A stretch of DNA of 64,000 nt, taken from an uncultured Lachnospiraceae bacterium. GTDB taxonomy: Bacteria > Bacillota > Clostridia > Lachnospirales > Lachnospiraceae. The notes below the pieces were generated by a model. That model saw only the letters and a program-made list of their open reading frames with translations, ran no database searches and was not told the DNA's origin. The position numbers and the translations under genes were made by a program. The DNA lies in the NCBI GenBank assembly GCA_910583605.1, contig CAJTXN010000002.1, forward strand, positions 62,001 to 126,000, given 5' to 3'. Below are positions 9,212 to 17,892 of this stretch, piece by piece. Every line of letters starts with the position of its first letter. The first letter of the stretch is position 1.

Positions 9212-10318
9212 ATGTCAGGTTCGGTTTTTGGAACCATATTTAGAATCTCTACATGGGGAGAATCCCACGGAACAGGAGTGGGAGTTGTGGTTGACGGGTG
9301 TCCGGCAGGGCTGGAACTCAGTGAACAGGATATTCAGATATATTTAAACCGCAGAAAACCGGGACAGTCCAGGTTTTCCACACCCCGCAGTGAAGAGGAT
9401 GCCGTGGAAATATTGTCCGGAGTGTTTGAAGGCAGAACAACCGGAACGCCCATATCCATGATCGTATATAATAAAACCCAGCGTTCCGGGGACTATTCTG
9501 AAATCGCATCTTATTACAGACCGGGACATGCCGATTATACCTTTGATAAAAAATACGGATTCCGGGATTACCGGGGAGGCGGCAGGTCTTCCGGACGGGA
9601 AACCATAGCCCGTGTAGCGGCAGGTGCCGTTGCAGCTAAACTTTTAAAAGAACTGGGGGTTACGGTTCAGGCATATACCTGTGCCATTGGTGATGTGGAA
9701 ATTGATTATGAACATTTTGACAGGAATGAAATTTACAATAACATGCTCTATATGCCGGATTCCAAAGCGGCAGAACAGGCCTCGGCACTTCTGGATGAAA
9801 AACGCGGGGAAGGCGACAGTGTGGGAGGAGTAGTGGAATGTGTGATTTCCGGTCTGAAAGCAGGAATCGGAGAACCGGTTTTTGAAAAGCTGGATGCGAA
9901 TCTGGCTAAAGCCGTGGTTTCCATCGGAGCGGTGAAAGCCGTGGAAATCGGAGACGGATTTGGTGCTGCAAAGGCACTAGGTTCCCGGAACAACGATTTC
10001 TTTCGTATCGGAGAAGACGGACAGCCCGTGAAAGTCACCAATCACGCAGGCGGCATACTGGGCGGTATCAGCGATGGTTCCGATGTACTGCTAAAAGCGT
10101 ATTTTAAACCTACGCCTTCCATTTTTAAGAAACAGCAGACCGTGAACAGAGCAGGAGAGAACATAGATATTCAGATTAAAGGCAGGCATGATCCGATCAT
10201 TGTGCCGAGGGCCGTGGTCGTGGTAGAATCCATGGCGGCATTGACGGTGCTGGATCTGATGCTGATGAGTATGACTTCTGATCTGAATCATATCAGAACA
10301 TTTTTTGAACGGTTATAG
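9212..10318 (+). CDS. aroC: Chorismate synthase
   Basis: The enzyme makes chorismate from 5-enolpyruvylshikimate-3-phosphate with reduced FMN, the last step of the shikimate pathway. The N-terminus MSGSVFG...STWGESHG, the DYRGGGRSSGRET segment near residue 125 and the C-terminal GRHDPIIVPRA segment are family signatures. Total length of about 368 aa is normal. ATG 9212 is chosen because it gives the canonical MSGS start; upstream TTG 9200 and GTG 9203 are too close to the AGGAGA site at 9193. It is convergent with the CmpB-like gene, only 2 bp away. No other shikimate genes are adjacent. Confidence 0.97.
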   Translation: MSGSVFGTIFRISTWGESHGTGVGVVVDGCPAGLELSEQDIQIYLNRRKPGQSRFSTPRSEEDAVEILSGVFEGRTTGTPISMIVYNKTQRSGDYSEIASYYRPGHADYTFDKKYGFRDYRGGGRSSGRETIARVAAGAVAAKLLKELGVTVQAYTCAIGDVEIDYEHFDRNEIYNNMLYMPDSKAAEQASALLDEKRGEGDSVGGVVECVISGLKAGIGEPVFEKLDANLAKAVVSIGAVKAVEIGDGFGAAKALGSRNNDFFRIGEDGQPVKVTNHAGGILGGISDGSDVLLKAYFKPTPSIFKKQQTVNRAGENIDIQIKGRHDPIIVPRAVVVVESMAALTVLDLMLMSMTSDLNHIRTFFERL

Positions 10319-10320
10319 TT

Positions 10321-10746
10321 TTAATTTAAAATCTTTTCATATAACAGTCCTACGGCAAACCAGGCCGGTGCATAGTCAAGGCGTATAAGGCCTTTGATGT
10401 TGTACCGGCTTTTACTGTAATCCCATGGGCACATTTCTTTCTTTTTCAGGGCATTGCCGGTGATAAATTCAATGGCAAAGATCAGGACAGTATAGATACT
10501 GCCGCGGAATAATACATTTTTCTTTGATAAAAGATGACTGATGGGTTTGATAAAGGCAGCCATACCGTAAATCGGAAACATTAAAATGGATGTATTGGAG
10601 GTCATTTTTTTGTCAAAATGAAGAAAATTCAACATTCCGGTCCACATTACTTCCAGGCACCATCCGGTGACACCGCATTTTAAAAAATCCGTTTCCGTAG
10701 TGACAATCTGATTTAATACCTTGTGTTCTTCCTGTAATTCATGCAT
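10321..10746 (-). CDS. CmpB-like putative ABC-transporter-permease-family membrane protein
   Basis: This 141-aa protein has GWCLEVMWTG in the first helix (about 25-42), FPIYGMAAF near residue 58, a helix with IEFITG near residue 90, and C-PWDYS...GLIRLDYAPAWF at the end. This order of GW-x-x-E, FPIYG, E-x-x-G and the W-D-Y-x-x-x-x-x-N-I-x-G-x-I segment is typical of the PF06541 (ABC_trans_CmpB) family, whose function is not known despite the name. It is the last gene of a minus-strand group after the MATE and S4 genes. A longer relative lies at 35457-36236, also next to a MATE transporter. Confidence 0.75.
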   Translation of the reverse strand: MHELQEEHKVLNQIVTTETDFLKCGVTGWCLEVMWTGMLNFLHFDKKMTSNTSILMFPIYGMAAFIKPISHLLSKKNVLFRGSIYTVLIFAIEFITGNALKKKEMCPWDYSKSRYNIKGLIRLDYAPAWFAVGLLYEKILN

Positions 10747-10843
10747 ATTCGGTTACCATATCCTTTACTTTTTATATCAGGTGATGGATATAGTTTGTTC
10801 GAAAACATGGCCGTTTATACAAAATATAATTGATATCCTACCA

Positions 10844-11584
10844 TTATATAAACATTTTCACAAGTATGTTATATCTGCCTTTTTTCGTATTATTAATTAC
10901 GGAATCAAAAATAAATTTTCCCATTCCCCGTACGGTAACGGTATCTTCTGGTTTTACCGTATAACTGTTATTTTCGCAGAGCCTGCCGTTGACAAATACT
11001 TTCCGGTCTCTGATAATTTGCTGGCTCTGGCTGCGGGAATAATCATATACTTCACTGATTACGGCATCCAGACGCAGGGAAGCGGAATTCAGTTTTTTCT
11101 CTTTGATATTGTATAGTATGGTTTCGGGTATCTGATCCGTTTTCCGGCATTTTATAACCGTGTGTTTTACCCGGTCCAGATTGTCGATAATAAAGTCTGC
11201 CATGGAATTCAGACAGAAGACGTAAGCTTCATTTTCACAAACCAGAATATCTCCCAATGTTTCCCGTTTGATGCCAAGATTGATCAGGGCGCCCAGAAAA
11301 TCCCGATGAGTCAGCGTATCTGAAAATTTTTTTAATACGGGGCGGATATGGATACAACTGACCGGATAGGGAAGGTTCAAATTGCCGAAGCGGATAATCT
11401 TACGCTCACAGTACATGGCGCCGCCAAAGGTATCCGTATCTATATAGCTGAAAGAGTTTTCATTTTTATAAAATAAATCCAGTTCGTTCAGATTTAAGAA
11501 ATTAGTAAAAAGGCATATATCTCTTGCATATGCCTTTTCTGCTAATTCCTGAAACCGTTTGATTAATTGTTCCGTTTCATTCAT
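10844..11584 (-). CDS. ylmH: YlmH-like S4-domain RNA-binding protein
   Basis: 246 residues. The C-terminal S4 domain (about 175-240) reads RLDAVISEVYDYSRSQSQQI followed by DRKVFVNGR. The N-terminal part (SHIRP-type segment CIHIRPV near 85, HRDFLGALINLGIKRETLGD near 100) matches the YlmH family. In Bacillus, YlmH binds 50S particles with peptidyl-tRNA and helps ribosome-associated quality control. The start at 11584 (MNETEQL) is chosen over an upstream in-frame GTG because GGAG precedes it by about 10 bases. It is usually found with division genes (sepF, divIVA); here it lies alone between MATE and CmpB-like genes. Confidence 0.85.
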   Translation of the reverse strand: MNETEQLIKRFQELAEKAYARDICLFTNFLNLNELDLFYKNENSFSYIDTDTFGGAMYCERKIIRFGNLNLPYPVSCIHIRPVLKKFSDTLTHRDFLGALINLGIKRETLGDILVCENEAYVFCLNSMADFIIDNLDRVKHTVIKCRKTDQIPETILYNIKEKKLNSASLRLDAVISEVYDYSRSQSQQIIRDRKVFVNGRLCENNSYTVKPEDTVTVRGMGKFIFDSVINNTKKGRYNILVKMFI

Positions 11585-11650
11585 AATTGATTGCTCCAGT
11601 CTGTACACCTGTTTCCAATCGGATATGTTTCGGTTAAATGAAATGTTCTG

Positions 11651-13024
11651 TCAGGCTTCCGCCAGTTTATCAACCACACTTTTACCGCGCCATCCGCCGT
11701 GAAGCCATCGGATATGAACGACTACGGCACGGACAATTTCGTCCAGAGCCATGGCGATCCAGATTCCGGTTAAGCCAAGATTGAACAGGATTCCCAGGAT
11801 ATATCCCAGCAGGACGGAGATTCCCCACATGGATGCCATTCCGAGATAAGTTGGAAATTTAACGTCTCCGGCGGCTCTCATGCTGTTAATGATAACCAGG
11901 TTTGTAGTGCGTCCGATTTCCAGAAAGATACAGATAAACATAATTTTTTGTCCCAGGCGGATGACAGCAGGGTCACCGGTAAAGATACCCAGAGTCAGAG
12001 GACTGATCACAAAGCTGATACATGCAATGACAACCGATATTAACAGTGCACCTTTTAATGTTTTTAAAACTTTAGAATAGGCATAATCTTCTTCATTTGC
12101 GCCCACGGCATGCCCCACAATAATGGCAGTTGCCATGGCGGCGGAAATAGAATACAGGTATGCAAAATTACTTAATATATTACAATAGATTTTTGTATTT
12201 GTAAATACGGTGGAATTGAAAGAATTAACGAATATCATTATAATAAGCTGCGCAATATTATAGGATATATTTTCTCCGGCTGTAGGGATTCCCAGTTTTA
12301 ACAGTTTTTTCAGTATATCCTTTGGAAACGGAACCAGATATTTCGGTGAAACCGTTCCGTCAATTTTTATGATAAAGAATATAATCGCGGCGGCAACGGC
12401 AAAGACACGGCTTAAAGTGGTGGAAACAGCAACGCCCTTGACACCAAAATCCAGAAACTTTAACGGACCGTACAGGAAACAGTAATTTCCGACAATATTT
12501 ACAAGATTCATGATGATGGCAATGATCATACCAATCTGAGTCTTGCCGTTGCTTCTGAAAATCTGGGAAAATGTATCAAATATAGCCTGTAAGAACATGA
12601 ATCCGCCGACGATCATCATGTAGTCTCTGGCATAAGGCGCCATCGTATCCGGGACTCTCATGAGTTTTACAATGCCGTTGCAGCCAAGCAGAATGATGAG
12701 ACTGATCACACCGCTTAAGACCAGATTAAATGTAATGGAAACCGTATATATTTCACTGAGTTTTTCTTTTACCTTCGCCCCGATATACTGGGCTACAATA
12801 ACGCCGGTGGCACTGGCGATTATGGAAAAGGCGAGAGTTAAGAAACCCATAATCTGATTGGCATTGCCAATGCCGCCGACGGCCTCATCGGAAAATTTGC
12901 TGAGCATTATGGTATCAATATATCCCAGACACATTGACAGCAGGGACTGGACAAAAATCGGCCATCCCAGTTTGAATAAAGACATATTTTTTATTTCTGT
13001 ATTTTGAGATACTGATGCAGACAT
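11651..13024 (-). CDS. MATE family multidrug/metabolite efflux transporter
   Basis: This 457-aa polytopic protein has about 12 predicted membrane helices in two MATE repeats. The first begins KLGWPIFVQSLLSMCLGYID and the second with KLGIPTAGENISYN near residue 240. MATE proteins export cationic compounds using Na+ or H+ gradients. A strong ribosome site GAGGAGGAAGGA precedes the ATG. It is divergent from the AraC-type gene at 13276 across a 251-bp gap, which suggests, but does not show, regulation by that protein. Substrate unknown. Confidence 0.9.
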   Translation of the reverse strand: MSASVSQNTEIKNMSLFKLGWPIFVQSLLSMCLGYIDTIMLSKFSDEAVGGIGNANQIMGFLTLAFSIIASATGVIVAQYIGAKVKEKLSEIYTVSITFNLVLSGVISLIILLGCNGIVKLMRVPDTMAPYARDYMMIVGGFMFLQAIFDTFSQIFRSNGKTQIGMIIAIIMNLVNIVGNYCFLYGPLKFLDFGVKGVAVSTTLSRVFAVAAAIIFFIIKIDGTVSPKYLVPFPKDILKKLLKLGIPTAGENISYNIAQLIIMIFVNSFNSTVFTNTKIYCNILSNFAYLYSISAAMATAIIVGHAVGANEEDYAYSKVLKTLKGALLISVVIACISFVISPLTLGIFTGDPAVIRLGQKIMFICIFLEIGRTTNLVIINSMRAAGDVKFPTYLGMASMWGISVLLGYILGILFNLGLTGIWIAMALDEIVRAVVVHIRWLHGGWRGKSVVDKLAEA

Positions 13025-13275
13025 TATTATCCTTCCTCCTCAATACAATGATAGGTATTTCATATGGACTTTTTATACTGATAACATTATAATTAGTATA
13101 ATATGAAATTTCTACCACTAAATTCATGGAAATATTGTACAATCTTGCTGTTTTTTTAACAAATTAAAAATATTATAATTCGGGCAGCCGGCTGATCATT
13201 TCGATAGCTGCGAAACTTATCGTCCTAAGGTCAGAGTTTTTCAATTGTCCGGCCGGAATATGAAAAGAAAGGAAA

Positions 13276-14217
13276 ATGCAGGATAACAGGGAGCAGACTT
13301 GTAATCTGAACAGGGATGTCTCTGACTGCATGGGTATTTCAGTGAGAAAACAGAATATACAGCAATATGAAAATAAGCAGCATGGTACGGAACTGCTGCC
13401 ATACGATATATATGGAACAAAGATTCCGGAATATTATACCGTTTATCCGGTTCACTGGCATGAGGAAATGGAAATTGTGGTTGCCGTCAGCGGAAGCTGT
13501 CTGTATAGTGTGGATTTTAAACAGTATGAGGTAAAAGAAGGGGACATACTGATCATTCCTCCGGCCTCCCTGCATTCCTTTGAACGGCAGGGAGAAGAAT
13601 CATTTATCGGTTTTGTGATTCTGTTTCATGCAGCCATGATAAATAATAATACTCTTGATATTTGTTCTGCCAAATATATCACCCCTATTTTTAACAATGA
13701 AATGTATCTTCCGTGTTTCATTCCTTCTGACAGCGAACACAATCAGCCGATTCATGAAATCATCAGGGAAATCTTAAAAAGTCATTTCGAAAAAAATGAG
13801 GGGTATGAACTGCTGATGAAGATTTCACTGATGAAATTCATTTATTATTTTATTGGAAATCATTTGTGGCTGAAAGGAGAACAGCGGATTTCCACAGATA
13901 GAAGTATACTGCAGATGAAAAAGATCATTCATTATATTGAAGAACATTACAATGAAAAGATTACACTGGAAACATTAGCGGACCATGCGGGCCTGAGCCA
14001 GTATCATCTGGCCCATACATTTAAGAAATGTACCGGGCAGAGTCCGATTGAATTTATTAATCATTACAGGTTATCTATGGCTGCTGCGCGGTTAATAGAG
14101 ACGGATGAGCAAATAATAGAAATTGCCATAGATACGGGGTTTAATAATATATCATATTTTAACCGGATATTTAAAAAGAGATTTGGGGTGACGCCGAAGG
14201 AATACAGGAATAAGTAA
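13276..14217 (+). CDS. AraC-family transcriptional regulator with N-terminal cupin
   Basis: 313 residues. The N-terminal cupin-like sensor domain (about 45-125) has HWHEEMEIV and the GDILIIPPASLHSF motif. The C-terminal double helix-turn-helix (about 215-312) includes LETLADHAGLSQYHLAHTFK and IAIDTGFNNISYFNRIFKKR and ends FGVTPKEYRNK. Such regulators usually sense a sugar or small metabolite and activate nearby genes. AAAGGAAA precedes the ATG. The divergent MATE gene is the nearest candidate target; the araD-like gene is about 1 kb downstream past the repeats. Confidence 0.93.
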   Translation: MQDNREQTCNLNRDVSDCMGISVRKQNIQQYENKQHGTELLPYDIYGTKIPEYYTVYPVHWHEEMEIVVAVSGSCLYSVDFKQYEVKEGDILIIPPASLHSFERQGEESFIGFVILFHAAMINNNTLDICSAKYITPIFNNEMYLPCFIPSDSEHNQPIHEIIREILKSHFEKNEGYELLMKISLMKFIYYFIGNHLWLKGEQRISTDRSILQMKKIIHYIEEHYNEKITLETLADHAGLSQYHLAHTFKKCTGQSPIEFINHYRLSMAAARLIETDEQIIEIAIDTGFNNISYFNRIFKKRFGVTPKEYRNK

Positions 14218-14261
14218 ATATTCAGGCAGAATCATTACGTGGGGATTGTGATTATGGCAAA

Positions 14262-14512
14262 CGGACGCAGGTATGTCCGGGGCAGGCGGTTCGGATGTTC
14301 CACTGCAGGCAGACAGAAGTTCTAAGTGTTCTGCGGAAAGTATTCTAAGACGGACGCTACCGGCGGATATTCGGCATCCTGCCTCAAATCCGCCTTTTTC
14401 TGACCTCGTGTCAGAAAATAGCTGAAACCTTAGCAGAACACTAAGAACTTCCAATCTGCCTTCCGTAGTCACATCCAAACCGCCTGCCCCGGACATACCT
14501 GCTGTGCGTTGG
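14262..14512. repeat. 251-bp palindromic repeat element, copy 1
   Basis: The arms 14267-14334 and 14433-14502 are an imperfect inverted repeat of about 70 bp. The core holds two more hairpins: GGCGGAT/ATCCGCC (14362-14368 with 14388-14394) and a perfect 9-bp stem 14396-14404/14410-14418 with loop CTCGT. A 47-bp stretch (14351-14397) is identical in copy 2. The outer ends differ: one reads cggacgcag, the other ccaacgcacagcag when read inward. No transposase ORF is inside; small open frames here are by-products of the palindrome. The structure is MITE-like or that of a mobile hairpin element. Confidence 0.85.
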
Positions 14513-14789
14513 ATGAATTTACAATGTCAAGTTGAAACAATCTGTCTGCTGAATAGCAATGTGAAAAGAGAATGACCGCTTCTGCTGTTTTTTTGCGAGA
14601 TTTCACAGAAACCTCCATTATAAATTTATTTAATATGCCAATAAAGCAGTATCAGGTTTGATAGACATGCTTAAACTAACTTTTTATTCTGAAAATTCGT
14701 TAAGAAATTTTACAAAGTTACAAATAATAATGTACTGTTCTTTCCTTTTTTGAAGAGAATACCGTTGCAGTTTATCATTGTATATTCTG
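14513..14789. other. Non-coding spacer between the two repeat copies
   Basis: About 277 bp, A+T-rich, with no convincing ORF, RNA gene or terminator. Together with the two inverted repeat copies it makes the 14218-15198 gene-free stretch. The spacer would form the loop of a very large inverted repeat. Confidence 0.6.
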
Positions 14790-15040
14790 CCAACGCACAG
14801 CAGTTATGTCCGGGGAAGGCGGTTTGAATGTGACTACGGAAGGCAGATTGAAAGTTCTTAGTGTTCTGCTTTGATTTCAGCTATTGGTTGACACGAGGTC
14901 AACCAAAGGCGGATTTGAGGCAGGATGCCGAATATCCGCCGGTAGCGTCCGCCTGAGAACACCTGTCGCAGAACACTTAGAACTTTCATCTGTCTGTAGT
15001 GGAACATTCAAACCGCCTTCCCCGGACATAACTGCGTCCG
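14790..15040. repeat. 251-bp palindromic repeat element, copy 2 (reverse orientation)
   Basis: Inverted relative to copy 1 and exactly the same length. It has the same arms, the same 47-bp identical core (14905-14951) and the same internal hairpins. The 9-bp stem at 14884-14892/14898-14906 has a different sequence but is still perfectly paired. In copy 1's orientation three stem pairs changed on both sides while the CTCGT loop is unchanged. Two arm positions also differ in a compensated way (G/C to T/A near the outer end, C/G to A/T further in). Confidence 0.85.
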
Positions 15041-15145
15041 TCTGGCCAAATAACAATCCACCTGCAGCAACTCTGCCTGAATTGTTACAAAGATTATCAT
15101 AATAGATAGCATTACGCTTGTGATTCATAGAAGTTTGTATTATAC

Positions 15146-15174
15146 TTGACAGAGAATAATAGAAAGGATAACAG
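15146..15174 (+). promoter_or_regulatory. Promoter for the araD-like gene
   Basis: TTGACA at 15146-15151, a 17-bp spacer and TAACAG at 15169-15174. The -35 box is perfect and the -10 box weak. It lies about 25 bp before the start codon of the epimerase gene. Confidence 0.55.
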
Positions 15175-15198
15175 GCACAGTTGCCTGAGGATTAATAT

Positions 15199-15903
15199 AT
15201 GCTGGAAAAATTAAAACAGGAAGTGTACGAGGCGAATATGCTTCTTCCAAAATATGGTCTGGTTACTTTTACATGGGGAAATGTCAGCGGAATTGACAGA
15301 GAGCAGGGACTGTTTGTGATCAAACCCAGCGGAGTGGAGTATGACAGGCTGACACCGGATGACATGGTGGTTGTCGATCTGGAAGGCAATCAGGTAGAAG
15401 GCAGATTGAATCCGTCTTCAGATACGGCTACCCATAGGATACTCTATAAGCGGTTTAAAAACATAGGCGGTATTGTCCATACACATTCTTCCTGGGCAAC
15501 CAGCTGGGCACAGGCGGGAAGGGATATTCCGTGTTATGGCACTACCCATGCGGATTATATTTACGGCTCCGTACCATGCGTAAGAAATCTGACGAAAGAA
15601 GAAATTGATGAGGCGTATGAGCGGAATACCGGTGTACTGATTGCCGATGAGTTTGAGCATAGAAATCTGGATTATATTGCAACACCGGCTGTCCTGTGTA
15701 AGAATCACGGTCCGTTCACCTGGGGAAAGGATGCGGCGGAGGCTGTTCATAATTCGGTGGTACTGGAGGAAGTTGCAAAAATGGCGGCAAGATGTGAATG
15801 GATAAATCAGGAGAATCAGCCGGCACCAAAAGATTTGCAGGATAAACATTATTTTAGAAAACACGGGGAAAATGCATATTATGGTCAGTCGGAAAAAGGG
15901 TAA
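15199..15903 (+). CDS. araD: L-ribulose-5-phosphate 4-epimerase
   Basis: This class II aldolase-fold, metal-dependent enzyme interconverts L-ribulose-5-phosphate and D-xylulose-5-phosphate at the end of L-arabinose catabolism. 234 aa is the normal length. Signatures: TWGNVSGID near residue 25, KPSGVEYD near 47, SSDTATHRILY near 74, the zinc ligands in VHTHSSWAT and THADYIYG, and NHGPFTWGKD near 178. TGAGGA precedes the ATG. No araA, araB or arabinose transporter is in the window. A related sugar-phosphate specificity (L-xylulose-5-P or ascorbate pathway UlaF/SgaE) cannot be excluded. Confidence 0.88.
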   Translation: MLEKLKQEVYEANMLLPKYGLVTFTWGNVSGIDREQGLFVIKPSGVEYDRLTPDDMVVVDLEGNQVEGRLNPSSDTATHRILYKRFKNIGGIVHTHSSWATSWAQAGRDIPCYGTTHADYIYGSVPCVRNLTKEEIDEAYERNTGVLIADEFEHRNLDYIATPAVLCKNHGPFTWGKDAAEAVHNSVVLEEVAKMAARCEWINQENQPAPKDLQDKHYFRKHGENAYYGQSEKG

Positions 15904-15974
15904 ATGACATAAATCATATAAACCGGAATAGAATAATAATCAGAGGAGCAGGCAGCAATTATAAGGGGGAAACC

Positions 15975-17735
15975 ATGAGCAGCCAGAAGTATGAAAATAT
16001 GCTGAATCTTGCATTGGAGACACCGGAGGAAGAACGGGCCTTATCAGAAAGTCTGAATGTGGGGTATAATGTAAATGAGGATACCTGGCAGGTAATTATC
16101 CGATATAACGGAAGCATTGAATTCTTAAGGGATTACGGTGCTTCCATTATTTATCTTATAGCTAATTATGCTATTCTTACGATACCGGAGAGCTTATTAG
16201 AACGGTTGGATACATTTAATGAAATCATATATGTGGAAATGCCTAAAAGTCTGTACCTTTCGGTGGTGAACGGAATCCGGGTATCCTGTATCAATCCGGT
16301 ACAGGTAAGTTATTTTTCAGCAGGTGTCCAGTCGGGAGGCCTGTTTGGGTCCGGTGTGATCTGTGCGGTTATTGATTCCGGAATCGACTATGCCCACAGT
16401 GCGTTTCGCAATTTAGACGGTACCACCCGGATTCTGGAACTGTGGGATCAGACCATACCGGGAAATCCGCCGGAAGGATATGCGCTGGGAACCGTATATA
16501 CTTCGGACACCATTAATGAAGCGCTGGCGGAGGAAAATGAGGCTGAGAGGTACAGGATCGTTCCCAGCAGGGACCTGTCCGGACACGGGACCCATGTGGC
16601 CGGAATAATGGCCGGAAATTTTGCTGTTAATAAGAATAATAATCTGGGCATTGCTACCAGAAGTCCGTTAATCATTGTAAAACTGAATACAAATACCAAC
16701 AACGGATTTCCGAGAACCACGGAACTGATGCAGGCTTTGGATTATATTTACCGGGCGGCCGTCCGGCATCAGATGCCGGTATCCGTAAATTTAAGTTTTG
16801 GAAATTCCTATGGTTCCCATGACGGTACTTCTTTATTGGAAACTTTTATTGATGATATGGCAAATCTCTGGAAGATGAGCATAAGTATCGGTACCGGAAA
16901 TGAAGGCAGCAGTTCCGGTCATTCGGAGGAATACTTTCTGGATGGGGAAACCAAAGATATAGAATTTAGCGTGGCCGGTTATGAAACCGCTTTGAATATC
17001 CAGATATGGAAAGCCTATCAGGACAGATTTGGCTTTGTTTTATATGCTCCGGGTAGTAATTACGGAATCGTTATTAATGACACCCTGGGAAAGCAGACGG
17101 CAGAAGCGGGAAACACCAGAATTCTGATTTATTATGGAGAACCTTCTCCTTACAGCCTCTATCAGGAAATTTATATTGAGTTTATACCAATTTCCAGAGA
17201 TATGCCTTATATCAATGATGGTATATGGAGGATTGAGGTGACGGCGCAGCAGGTGGAAAGCGGAAGAATCGATATGTGGATGCCGGATTCCGCTGCATTA
17301 AACAATAATACATTTTTCTTGCGGCCAAGTCCGGATGTGACATTAACTATTCCGTCCACAACTGCCTCAGCCATATCGGTAGGAGGATACAATGCGGCAA
17401 ATTCTGCATATGCAGATTTTTCGGGAAGGGGATTTACCAGACTGACCAATCAGGTCCGGCCGGATATTACGGCACCGGCCGTAAACATATCATCAGCAGC
17501 CGTGGGAGGAGGAATGACCGTGAAATCAGGAACGTCCATGGCAACACCGTTTGTTTCGGGAAGTGCGGCTTTATTGATGGAATGGGGAATTGTAAGGGGG
17601 AATGACAGTTATCTGTATGGTGAGAAATTAAAGGCGTATCTGATCAAGGGAGCGAAACCGTTACCGGGGGAGAGCGTGCCTTCGCCTAAAACCGGCTGGG
17701 GGGCGTTGTGTGTGAGGGATAGTCTGCCGGTTTGA
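15975..17735 (+). CDS. S8 family subtilisin-like peptidase (Csp-type)
   Basis: 586 residues with the full catalytic triad: Asp134 in VIDSGID, His204 in GHGTHVAGI and Ser521 in GTSMATPF. An N-terminal prodomain-like stretch of about 95 residues precedes the catalytic domain, and a beta-rich insert (about 310-460) splits it. These are features of the CspA/B/C germination proteases and their many clostridial paralogues. No signal peptide is visible, so it is probably cytosolic or packaged into spores. A GGGGGAAACC ribosome site precedes the ATG. Substrate not known; a role in spore germination (pro-SleC processing) is one possibility but no germination gene is adjacent. Confidence 0.9.
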   Translation: MSSQKYENMLNLALETPEEERALSESLNVGYNVNEDTWQVIIRYNGSIEFLRDYGASIIYLIANYAILTIPESLLERLDTFNEIIYVEMPKSLYLSVVNGIRVSCINPVQVSYFSAGVQSGGLFGSGVICAVIDSGIDYAHSAFRNLDGTTRILELWDQTIPGNPPEGYALGTVYTSDTINEALAEENEAERYRIVPSRDLSGHGTHVAGIMAGNFAVNKNNNLGIATRSPLIIVKLNTNTNNGFPRTTELMQALDYIYRAAVRHQMPVSVNLSFGNSYGSHDGTSLLETFIDDMANLWKMSISIGTGNEGSSSGHSEEYFLDGETKDIEFSVAGYETALNIQIWKAYQDRFGFVLYAPGSNYGIVINDTLGKQTAEAGNTRILIYYGEPSPYSLYQEIYIEFIPISRDMPYINDGIWRIEVTAQQVESGRIDMWMPDSAALNNNTFFLRPSPDVTLTIPSTTASAISVGGYNAANSAYADFSGRGFTRLTNQVRPDITAPAVNISSAAVGGGMTVKSGTSMATPFVSGSAALLMEWGIVRGNDSYLYGEKLKAYLIKGAKPLPGESVPSPKTGWGALCVRDSLPV

Positions 17736-17825
17736 GGTTGAGGGTAATATTTTTTCATTTTATCCGGAACCGATTTTCTGCCAGCGGCAGTTCTCTGTAA
17801 AGCTGACGGTCAACACTCTTTCATA

Positions 17826-17854
17826 TTGCCAATAGCCCGTATCAATGCTATAAT
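17826..17854 (+). promoter_or_regulatory. Promoter upstream of the first solute-binding lipoprotein gene
   Basis: TTGCCA at 17826-17831, a 17-bp spacer and a perfect TATAAT at 17849-17854. It is well placed to transcribe the sensory block starting at 17893. Confidence 0.75.
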
Positions 17855-17892
17855 AGCTACAAAAAAATGGGAACATAAAGGATGGAATATAT

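Noticed and set aside
10721..11116. 131-residue plus-strand open frame opposite YlmH-like gene
   Set aside because: It is antisense to a clear family gene, with no ribosome site and no recognisable domain.
14152..14496. A 114-residue open frame in the repeat copy 1
   Set aside because: It lies almost wholly inside the palindromic element and is a by-product of its inverted arms; no ribosome site or family match.
14877..15128. Open frames of 72 and 83 residues in repeat copy 2, on both strands
   Set aside because: Same reason: mirrored frames of a palindrome, no start signal.
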